Shown here in pieces: positions 1 through 4,942 of a stretch of 10,212 bases of DNA (the stretch's first letter is position 1; each line of letters begins with the position of its first letter). This DNA is from Methanothrix sp. GTDB lineage: Archaea; Halobacteriota; Methanosarcinia; Methanotrichales; Methanotrichaceae. The stretch is from NCBI GenBank assembly GCA_028688175.1, contig JAQTYS010000086.1:1-10212 (forward strand). Reading direction: 5' to 3'. The notes beneath the pieces were generated by a model that was not told the origin of the DNA, did no database searches, and worked only from the letters and a program-made list of their open reading frames with translations. Made by a program: the position numbers and the translations under genes.

Positions 1-200
1 TCTTTCACCGGCATGCACTTCTGCTCGAAAAGAGCGCCAAAGCTGCGGGAGAGCTCACGCACCGTCTGGCTCTCCGGAAGGGAGAGGCTATGGTTGCTGG
101 TGATGGGACTGCCATTCAGGAGAATATGATAGTGATAGGTGCTGCCGGGATGCTCTCCCGCTTCCTTTATGGATAAAGTGATGGTTGGCTCGTGGCCCAT
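1..200 (-). CDS. N-terminus of an unrecognised protein, cut by window edge
   Basis: An open frame reads leftward from ATG at 200-198 off the window edge without a stop, giving 66 residues beginning MGHEPTITLSIKEAGEHPGS. A GAGGA ribosome binding site lies about eight bases before the ATG, which supports the start. The segment is soluble, alternates polar and hydrophobic residues (beta-rich), and has a stretch LPESQTVRELSRSFGALFEQ that looks helical. No catalytic motif is visible in the part present. It faintly resembles the N-terminal region of large CHAT/TPR-type proteins common in Methanothrix, but that is a memory-based inference from a short fragment and should not be used as a name. The gene diverges from hicB at 508, with the GC-rich island between them. 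Confidence 0.5.
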   Translation of the reverse strand, partial: MGHEPTITLSIKEAGEHPGSTYHYHILLNGSPITSNHSLSLPESQTVRELSRSFGALFEQKCMPVK

Positions 201-507
201 ATGGTGCGTCCTCGGTTTAGTTTTTGCTGGCAGTTATTCCGGATGACTAGATAAGGCATGCGACTGGAAAAAGTTAATTATCGATGTATACCTCGAAAGC
301 CTCATCCACAGAGGACGACCAAAGCCGGTCCGCCCGATTGACCTGGCCCGCGCCATGAGCCGCGGGGGGCGAGCATCCCGCTCCCGGACCGGCGGCACCC
401 TGCGAGCGGGCCCGCCCGGGCGTGCGAATGCAACCGGCCCAGAGGTCAGCAACCCTTCATGCTGTCAGAAAAGAGTTAAATCCACTCAACGTGCATGAGT
501 TAAAGAT
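201..507. other. intergenic region between divergent genes, with GC-rich core
   Basis: No convincing gene is seen here. The centre (324-440) is 94 G+C of 117 bases (80% by hand count), while both flanks are A/T-rich. The only long frame in it (minus, 234-452) translates to an Arg/Pro-rich string typical of a GC-rich shadow frame. Towards hicB the sequence turns A/T-rich, with GAGTTAAA occurring twice (473-480 and 497-504). The first copy could serve as the TATA region for hicB. Confidence 0.5.
317..447. ncRNA. candidate structured RNA or cruciform, GC-rich island
   Basis: The island is built of nested inverted repeats. GCCGGTCCG (324-332) pairs perfectly with CGGACCGGC (385-393). Inside it, CCCGCG (347-352) pairs with CGCGGG (361-366), and GAGC (371-374) with GCTC (380-383). 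Two self-complementary decamers follow: GCGGGCCCGC (406-415) and CGCCCGGGCG (413-422). A competing closure is possible, with GCCGG (324-328) pairing with CCGGC (434-438), reinforced by GACC (317-320) with GGTC (444-447). No tRNA T-loop, RNase P or SRP signature was recognised. It may be an RNA gene on either strand, a 5' leader structure for hicB, or simply foreign GC-rich DNA. Confidence 0.3.
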
Positions 508-765
508 ATGTTTGCTGAGTACATTGCTGCCGCTCTGGAGCGGGCTGAATATGAAATAATCGACGACCTTGAGCCATATTATGCTCACGTCCCTGGGCTT
601 TTGGGAGTCTGGGCCACCGGCAGGACCTTTGAAGAATGCCGCAGAGAACTGATCAGCACGATTGAGGGATGGATCGTCCTCGGGCTCAGAATGGGGACGC
701 CAATCCCACCCATTGACGGCCGTACCATCGATGTGTCTGTGGAGCCGGTATCCGTTGTCCAATAA
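508..765 (+). CDS. hicB: HicB-family antitoxin
   Basis: An 85-residue protein consisting of little more than the HicB partial RNase-H-like fold: a strand-rich start, then YYAHVPGLLGVWATGRTFEE (a counterpart of the family's 'P-x-L-P-G-...-G-x-T-x-E-E-A' core), a helix (ECRRELISTIEGWIVLGLRM), and the usual 'G-x-P-I-P' tail near residues 63-67. There is no extra C-terminal DNA-binding domain. HicB proteins bind and neutralise the mRNA-cleaving HicA toxin and often repress their own promoter. The gene overlaps the downstream hicA by 11 bases, which suggests translational coupling with antitoxin first. The ATG at 508 lacks a strong ribosome binding site, and a TATA-like GAGTTAAA at 473-480 would allow a very short leader. 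Confidence 0.8.
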   Translation: MFAEYIAAALERAEYEIIDDLEPYYAHVPGLLGVWATGRTFEECRRELISTIEGWIVLGLRMGTPIPPIDGRTIDVSVEPVSVVQ

Positions 766-982
766 ACTTGTTCCGGTTTCGAGACGTGAACTCATCCGGC
801 GGTTGGGCGAGTTGGGATTCAGCGGACCTTTTAAAGGTTCTGGACACGAGTTCATGACAAAAGGAGCGATCCGCATCAAGCTTCCAAATGAGCATCGCAG
901 CCAGCATATCGGTGCCGAACTCCTTGCCCGAATTCTGAGAGACTCTGGAATCAGGCGCGATGAGTGGTTTTCACTGGCTTAG
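755..982 (+). CDS. hicA: HicA-family mRNA interferase toxin
   Basis: A 75-residue HicA-like protein with a double-stranded-RNA-binding-type fold. It opens SNKLVPVSRRELIRRLGELG, the classic HicA N-terminus ('P-x-V-S-x-x-E-L-I-x-x-L-x-x-x-G-F'). The catalytic His lies in KGSGHEF (His31 from the chosen start), followed by a basic strand and the C-terminal helix 'AELLARILRDSGI'. The start is taken as TTG at 755: it gives the expected family length, lies ten bases after GGAG (741-744), and produces an 11-base overlap with hicB. The more upstream ATG at 662 in the same frame would add 31 residues of nonsense antisensical to hicB structure. HicA toxins cleave mRNA and arrest growth until HicB is replenished. 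All key residues appear present, so the module may be active. Confidence 0.8.
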   Translation: MSNKLVPVSRRELIRRLGELGFSGPFKGSGHEFMTKGAIRIKLPNEHRSQHIGAELLARILRDSGIRRDEWFSLA

Positions 983-989
983 ATGGGTA

Positions 990-1203
990 CTACACAGCAA
1001 CCTCAACGCTTCTCGTAAAATCGTAGGCTTTGGGATCGGTATCCTGTCCTCCTTCAACCTTCCAGATGAAACTCTATCGCCTCTTTCATTAGCTCAACCG
1101 TCTCCTCTTCGGTTTCGGCTGCAGAAACTACACCAGAGAGGTCAGGGCAGTATGCAGAGTAATTCCCTTCGCCCTTCTCAATAATTATCGTGTACTTTGT
1201 CAT
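990..1203 (-). pseudogene. hicB antitoxin remnant with two apparent frameshifts
   Basis: From ATG at 1203 the frame reads 49 residues beginning MTKYTIIIEKGEGNYSAYCP and ending EAIEFHLEG, clearly a HicB domain, then hits TGA at 1056-1054. Dropping into the next frame at 1057 restores the family's continuation LKEDRIPIPKPT. A second slip near 1020 restores the usual ending, RSVEVAV followed by TAG at 992-990. Both breaks fit loss of a single base. If both are real the gene is a pseudogene; if translated as it stands, only a 49-residue truncated antitoxin would be made. It directly follows the hicA remnant (7-base gap) and its restored end lies 7 bases from the end of the plus-strand hicA. Sequencing error could also cause such breaks. 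Confidence 0.7.
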
Positions 1204-1210
1204 TCTAAAT

Positions 1211-1291
1211 CTACTGTCTGTGACTGCCTTTGATGCTTACCAGATGCCATCCATCGGCCTCGATCAGCCTGATTGCATCTCTAACTCTCAT
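1211..1291 (-). pseudogene. hicA toxin remnant, truncated after 26 codons
   Basis: A GGAGGG ribosome binding site five bases before ATG (1291-1289) opens a frame of 26 codons beginning MRVRDAIRLIEADGWHLVSI and ending KGSHRQ, followed by TAG at 1213-1211. This is the typical start of the short archaeal HicA subfamily up to and including the catalytic GSH, after which about 35-50 residues (second strand pair and C-terminal helix) are missing. The next gene, the hicB remnant, starts only seven bases later, so an internal deletion that removed the 3' part of hicA is the simplest explanation. It overlaps the 3' end of the upstream hicB by 11 bases. A functional toxin is unlikely. Confidence 0.7.
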
Positions 1292-1577
1292 GCATCCCTC
1301 CGAAAAATAATCCATCCGGCCTTGCAGAAGGCCTTGACTGCTTTCTTCCCAGATAGATTTGGCAGCCTGGACATCTGACGACTACTTCCATCATTTGCTT
1401 GCCACTAGTTGCTTTGCTCCTTTCATCCATCACTTCCAGGCAGCCTTCGATAGCCTCTTTGATATTGTCAAGAGCTTCTTCCAGGGTCTTTCCCTGAGAG
1501 ATGCAACCGGGAATGGACGGACACTGCACAACAAGCCATCCATCTTCTCCTTCGCTGATCAGAACCTTCAGATTCAT
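1281..1577 (-). CDS. HicB-family antitoxin with extended C-terminus
   Basis: A 98-residue protein from ATG at 1577, chosen because GAGGT lies five bases upstream; the same frame extends six codons further to ATG 1595, which has no such site. Residues 1-55 are a textbook small HicB/UPF0150 domain: MNLKVLISEGEDGWLVVQCP, then IPGCISQGKTLEEALDNIKE and a helix to about residue 55. A tail with MEVVV (about residues 63-67) is where such proteins normally stop. The remaining 31 residues, starting RCPGCQIYLG, have no HicB character and read into the start of the following hicA remnant, so they probably arose by loss of a stop codon. This antitoxin has no intact adjacent toxin. It may be an orphan or still serve the plus-strand HicA. 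Confidence 0.65.
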   Translation of the reverse strand: MNLKVLISEGEDGWLVVQCPSIPGCISQGKTLEEALDNIKEAIEGCLEVMDERSKATSGKQMMEVVVRCPGCQIYLGRKQSRPSARPDGLFFGGMHES

Positions 1578-1744
1578 CCATGACCTCAGCTGCATTCTTG
1601 CCTTAGTATCTCACAATGGTAATACGAGACTTACGCCACCTGGTACGATACACCTATCGCCCGAAACTCCTCGGTATCCCGCCGCTCCAGCTTGGCCATG
1701 ATCGGCAGTCATCAGATTTTTCTATATGGTGAGATTAACCTGCC

Positions 1745-1768
1745 ATAAAACCTGCGGGCGGGTTTTAT
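1745..1768. promoter_or_regulatory. perfect inverted repeat, candidate operator for the MFS gene
   Basis: ATAAAACC (1745-1752) and GGTTTTAT (1761-1768) form a perfect 8-bp dyad around a GC-rich 8-base centre. The dyad lies about 20 bases downstream of a TATA-like element (CTATATGG, 1722-1729), where transcription would be expected to start. Alternatively its own ATAAAA serves as the TATA box for a leader ORF starting at 1773. Either way the position suits binding by a dimeric repressor such as a TetR- or MarR-type regulator. No regulator gene is next to it in the window. Confidence 0.4.
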
Positions 1769-1772
1769 CCAA

Positions 1773-1853
1773 ATGCAGTCCCTTTACACGAGCCCCATAC
1801 AATCCATGGCAGTCATAGTAGGCGAGCTGATAGCAGTGGGAGCCAAGGAGTGA
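1773..1853 (+). CDS. possible 26-residue leader peptide upstream of MFS exporter
   Basis: A short ORF runs from ATG 1773 to TGA 1853, beginning MQSLYTSPIQ and ending in a hydrophobic stretch MAVIVGELIAVGAKE. Its last two sense codons (AAG GAG) are also the ribosome binding site of the exporter gene, whose ATG follows six bases after the stop. That arrangement would permit translational coupling or attenuation. There is no ribosome binding site in front of ATG 1773, though a TATA-like ATAAAA about 25 bases upstream would suit a leaderless transcript. It could equally be chance. Confidence 0.25.
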   Translation: MQSLYTSPIQSMAVIVGELIAVGAKE

Positions 1854-1859
1854 AGTGCC

Positions 1860-3293
1860 ATGACCATCGAAGACCGCGCCCGGAAGGATTCCATCCGTCT
1901 TATCTTATTCGTCGTCTGTGCATCGATCTTCATGGCAAATCTGGACACAACAATAGTCAACATCTCTCTGCCCACCATCTCCCGATACTTTGGTGTAGGT
2001 ACAGGAGAGGTATCCTGGATATCCCTCTCCTATTTTCTTGCGGTAACCAGCCTTCTTCTAGCCTTCGGACGGCTGGGAGACCTCCTGGGATTTCGAAAGC
2101 TCTTCCTTGGGGGGATTTTGATCTTTGCTTTTAGCTCATTTCTCTGTGCACTGGCACCAGGGATCACGGAAATAATCCTATTTCGAATCCTTCAAGGGAT
2201 CGGCGGAGGCATAATGGTGGCATTGGGCCCGGCCATAATTTCGGCTTTTCTTCCCCAGGCAATAAGGGGCAAGGCACTGGGATATGTGATGGCCTCAGCC
2301 TCCATCGGCATTGCGATTGGTCCGGTAATTGGCGGTTTTCTCACAGTCTATATTGGATGGCGCTGGATATTTTTAGTGAATGTTCCTTTGGGAATTGTGG
2401 CAGCACTTATAGGTTATAAGGCATTGCCCAGGGATCATCCCCATGCCGGGGGAAGCTTCGATCTACTGGGTGCAGGCCTTATCTTCTCTTCCCTGGCCAT
2501 GATCATCTACGGCTTGAACCAGGGTACAAAGCTTGGTTGGGGATCAAATACAATTATAGGAGCTTTCTCTTTAGGCATTCTTTTCGCAGTTGGATTTATC
2601 TTAAGAGAGAAACGGTATTCAAAACCACTGGTTGACCTGAAGCTTTTCAATAATCTCAACTTCGTCCTGCCTAATTTGGGGGCTTTCTTGATGCTTCTGG
2701 CATTTGCAGGGGCTCTATTCGCTCTACCTTTTTATATGGAACTGGGGAGGGGATTTTCCACAGTTGTCGCCAGCCTATTCCTGACAATCACATCATTAGC
2801 AGCTGCCGTATCAGCTCCCATAGGTGGGGCCATATATGACCGTCGGGGCCCAAGACTCGCCTGCCTGACCGCCTCTGCCAGCACACTCCTGGCCTTCCTG
2901 CTGTTCTTCTTTTTAGATGCAGGCGGACTTCAGAAGATCATCCTTGTACTTGCCCTGGCACTCATGGGAATAGGCTACGGCATGTATGCTCCACCTACTC
3001 TCAGCATCGTTGTAGGCCAGTGTCCTAAAGAGAGAGGGCTGGCTTCAAGCATAATGATGACCTCCAGGGACATAGGAGTTATAGCAGGAATTGCTCTCTT
3101 CGAGACGGTTTTCAGCGCTGCAACTCAGGGCTCGACTTCTATACATCAAGCATCCTCCCAGACAGTTGCCCTGGGATTTCACCACGCCGTTGCACTTGGA
3201 ATTGCGGCCTCTCTCATGGCTTTGATCATTTCCTTGATGATCAAAAACAAGGCATCAGACAGCAGTTCGACTATTCACAAAAAAAGAGGATAA
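1860..3293 (+). CDS. MFS multidrug-type exporter, DHA2 (EmrB/QacA) family, 14 TM helices
   Basis: A 477-residue integral membrane protein of the length expected for 14-helix proton antiporters. The N-terminal helix carries the DHA2 motif LDTTIVNISLP (28-38, with Asp29 as the likely proton-coupling residue). The loop between helices 2 and 3 carries motif A, GRLGDLLGFRK (70-80). Helix 5 carries the antiporter motif C, GIAIGPVIGG (150-159). Hydrophobic segments continue to about residue 463, and the protein ends in a basic tail. The family exports drugs, dyes, bile salts and other small amphipathic molecules from the cytoplasm using the proton gradient; the substrate cannot be read from sequence. 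GGAG nine bases before ATG 1860 fixes the start. It is a single-gene unit, convergent with gltA after a six-base gap, with a candidate operator upstream. Confidence 0.9.
   Translation: MTIEDRARKDSIRLILFVVCASIFMANLDTTIVNISLPTISRYFGVGTGEVSWISLSYFLAVTSLLLAFGRLGDLLGFRKLFLGGILIFAFSSFLCALAPGITEIILFRILQGIGGGIMVALGPAIISAFLPQAIRGKALGYVMASASIGIAIGPVIGGFLTVYIGWRWIFLVNVPLGIVAALIGYKALPRDHPHAGGSFDLLGAGLIFSSLAMIIYGLNQGTKLGWGSNTIIGAFSLGILFAVGFILREKRYSKPLVDLKLFNNLNFVLPNLGAFLMLLAFAGALFALPFYMELGRGFSTVVASLFLTITSLAAAVSAPIGGAIYDRRGPRLACLTASASTLLAFLLFFFLDAGGLQKIILVLALALMGIGYGMYAPPTLSIVVGQCPKERGLASSIMMTSRDIGVIAGIALFETVFSAATQGSTSIHQASSQTVALGFHHAVALGIAASLMALIISLMIKNKASDSSSTIHKKRG
3279..3285 (-). terminator. oligo-T terminator of gltA, inside the MFS coding end
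   Basis: Seven consecutive A on the plus strand read as T7 on the minus strand, 15-21 bases after the gltA stop. Archaeal RNA polymerase stops efficiently at such runs. The run doubles as the Lys-Lys codons near the C-terminus of the exporter, so the two convergent genes appear to share this DNA. Confidence 0.4.
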
Positions 3294-3299
3294 GCTCTC

Positions 3300-4706
3300 T
3301 TAATTCCATTTCCCATCCTTCATCAGCCACTCGTTCATATCCGCCGCCGCAGTCTTGCCCTCGCCCATGGCGCTGATCACTGTGGCTCCGCCGCTGGTGA
3401 TGTCTCCACCCGCCCAGACTCCTTGCATGGTGGTTCGGCCCCGCTCGTCCACCACCAGCGTGCCCCATTTGGTGGTCTTAAGCTGTGGTGTGCTGGAAGC
3501 GATGAGGGGATTAGGCACTGTGCCTACGGCGATGACTACCGTATCCACATCGACGGTGTGCTCCGAGCCCTTCTTCACCCGCGGGCTGCGCCTTCCTGAG
3601 GCATCGGGCTCACCCAGCTCCATCTGCACCACCTCCATGGCCCTGACCATTCCCCTTTCGTCTCCCAAGAACCGGACGGGATTGGTGAGGAAGTCAAAGA
3701 TCACATCCTCCTCCATGGCATTCTCCACCTCTTCCAGACGGGCGGGCATCTCCTCGCGAGAGCGGCGGTAGATGACATGCACCTCATCCGCTCCCAGACG
3801 CTTGGCAGAGCGGGCCGCATCCATGGCCACGTTTCCGCCGCCCACCACTGCTACCTTCTTGCCCTTCTTAATGGGCGTATCGTACTCCGGGAACTTGTAG
3901 GCCTTCATGAGGTTGACTCTCGTCAGGTACTCATTGGCAGAGTAGACACCGCTCAGGTTCTCACCGGGAACATTGAGGAAACGCGGCGCGCCTGCTCCAA
4001 TCCCTAGAAATACGCCGTCATAGTCTCCCTTAAGCAGCTCCTCGACCTGCACCTGTCTGCCCACTACGCTGTCCAGCTCCAGCTCGACTCCCAATGATTT
4101 CACATACTCGATCTCCGACCTCACAATTCCCTTGGGCAGACGAAACTCAGGAATACCATAAACCAGGACGCCACCGCCATCATGCAGCGCCTCGAAGATG
4201 GTAACCTTGTGGCCGAACTTGGCCATATCAGCTGCCACTGTGAGCCCAGCAGGGCCACAGCCCACCACTGCAACCCGCTTCCCCGTGGCCGCCGCAATCT
4301 CACACTCGGGCCTTTGCGACTGGCAGAGCTCCCAATCGGCCACATAACGCTCCAGGCGGCCAATGGCAATGGGCGCACCCTTCTTGGCCAGGATGCATTT
4401 GCTCTCGCACTGCACCTCTTGAGGACAGACCCTACCGCATATTCCCGGCAGGCTGTTCTTTCTCTTGAGAGCTATAGCCGCCTTTGGCATGTCCCCATCC
4501 CTCAGGGCACAGATGAAATTGGGTATCAACACACCCACCGGACAGCCTTCCATGCACTTCGGCTTCTTGCATTGAAGACATCTGCCTGCTTCTTCTGCTG
4601 CCTGCTCAGGACTGTAGCCCAGGGCAACCTCCTGAAAATTGCTCTTCCTCTTTTCGGGAGATTGCTTGGGCATCTCCACCCGGTTTAAATTAATCTTGCT
4701 GGACAT
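3300..4706 (-). CDS. gltA: NADPH-dependent glutamate synthase small-subunit homologue (GltA/NfnB-type flavoprotein)
   Basis: A 468-residue member of the GltD/NfnB/SudA family. Residues 40-110 form the Fer4_20 domain with two cysteine sets: Cys43, 46, 51, 55 (CLQCKKPKCMEGC) and Cys90, 94, 100, 104. An FAD-binding Rossmann fold follows (VVGCGPAG, about 147-154), then an NADP(H)-binding Rossmann fold (GGGNVAMDAAR, 289-299, with the basic YRRSREEMPAR, 313-323, that contacts the 2'-phosphate). The C-terminal FAD motif GVWAGGDITSGGATVI closes it. Such proteins pass electrons between NADPH and a partner: the large glutamate synthase subunit, or NfnA for flavin-based bifurcation with ferredoxin and NADH. 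Neither partner adjoins it here. Instead it is divergent from fdhA, 236 bases away, which makes a link to formate metabolism conceivable. The start MSSKINLNRVEMPKQ matches family length; the ribosome binding site is weak. Confidence 0.9.
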   Translation of the reverse strand: MSSKINLNRVEMPKQSPEKRKSNFQEVALGYSPEQAAEEAGRCLQCKKPKCMEGCPVGVLIPNFICALRDGDMPKAAIALKRKNSLPGICGRVCPQEVQCESKCILAKKGAPIAIGRLERYVADWELCQSQRPECEIAAATGKRVAVVGCGPAGLTVAADMAKFGHKVTIFEALHDGGGVLVYGIPEFRLPKGIVRSEIEYVKSLGVELELDSVVGRQVQVEELLKGDYDGVFLGIGAGAPRFLNVPGENLSGVYSANEYLTRVNLMKAYKFPEYDTPIKKGKKVAVVGGGNVAMDAARSAKRLGADEVHVIYRRSREEMPARLEEVENAMEEDVIFDFLTNPVRFLGDERGMVRAMEVVQMELGEPDASGRRSPRVKKGSEHTVDVDTVVIAVGTVPNPLIASSTPQLKTTKWGTLVVDERGRTTMQGVWAGGDITSGGATVISAMGEGKTAAADMNEWLMKDGKWN

Positions 4707-4942
4707 CTCTTCTACACCGCGCCTCTTGGGCTAAGATCTCTTCTGGCTGATCATCCTTATGCTTGTGGGTACGGACCCTCTTTTCTTGCCTGGTGGAGGA
4801 CCCGGGACTACATTCGCATCCTTCTTCACATTTAACTTAGCAGATTCTAGCTAGCCTCGGCCTCTGAATATTAATAAGATTTTCCATATAGAGCAACCTT
4901 CTAATACAATTAATCACCACCATTGACCGGCGCGGTTGGAAC
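4707..4942. promoter_or_regulatory. divergent promoter region of gltA and fdhA
   Basis: This 236-base gene-free interval must hold the starts of both transcripts. TATA-like candidates for fdhA are TTAATAAG (4871-4878) and CCATATAG (4884-4891). For gltA an A/T-rich patch lies around 4830-4838. The last 53 bases before fdhA are strongly conserved in front of the second fdhA copy and are listed separately. An 8-bp palindrome, CTAGCTAG, sits at 4847-4854. No small ORF or RNA was recognised. Confidence 0.5.
4890..4942 (+). promoter_or_regulatory. fdhA leader, copy 1 of a repeated upstream element
   Basis: The 53 bases before ATG 4943 match the 54 bases before the second fdhA copy. AGAG-N-AA leads into the identical 17-mer TTCTAATACAATTAATC (4899-4915). 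A looser AC-rich stretch follows, then the identical 13-mer CCGGCGCGGTTGG (4927-4939), ending 3 bases before the start codon. The element lacks a standard GGAGG ribosome binding site, so the conserved GC block may be an operator, a leader structure, or an atypical translation signal. Confidence 0.65.

Larger units (their letters stand above)
1600..1859. promoter_or_regulatory. divergent regulatory region between hicB remnant cluster and MFS gene
   Basis: This stretch separates the minus-strand hicB at 1577 from the plus-strand exporter gene at 1860. CTATATGG (1722-1729, CCATATAG on the minus strand) could act as a TATA box in either direction. On the minus strand it lies about 25 bases before a 22-codon ORF (1699-1631, MAKLERRDTEEFRAIGVSYQ...), an arrangement that would suit a leaderless transcript. 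I do not recognise this peptide; it may be the remains of a broken gene. On the plus side the region holds an inverted repeat and a small leader ORF, listed separately. Confidence 0.35.

Noticed and set aside
317..447. tRNA, RNase P or SRP RNA in the GC-rich island
   Set aside because: No T-loop GTTCGAATC, no RNase P or SRP core motifs recognised on either strand.
234..452. 72-residue minus-strand open frame through the GC-rich island
   Set aside because: Arg/Pro/Gly-rich composition, no domain, no ribosome binding site. High GC alone removes stop codons; the inverted-repeat structure explains the region better.
662..754. ATG 662 as start of hicA
   Set aside because: Would overlap hicB by over 100 bases and add 31 residues without family similarity. 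TTG 755 gives the canonical N-terminus.
457..879. 140-residue minus-strand frame
   Set aside because: Entirely antisense to the hicB-hicA pair, which has clear family matches.
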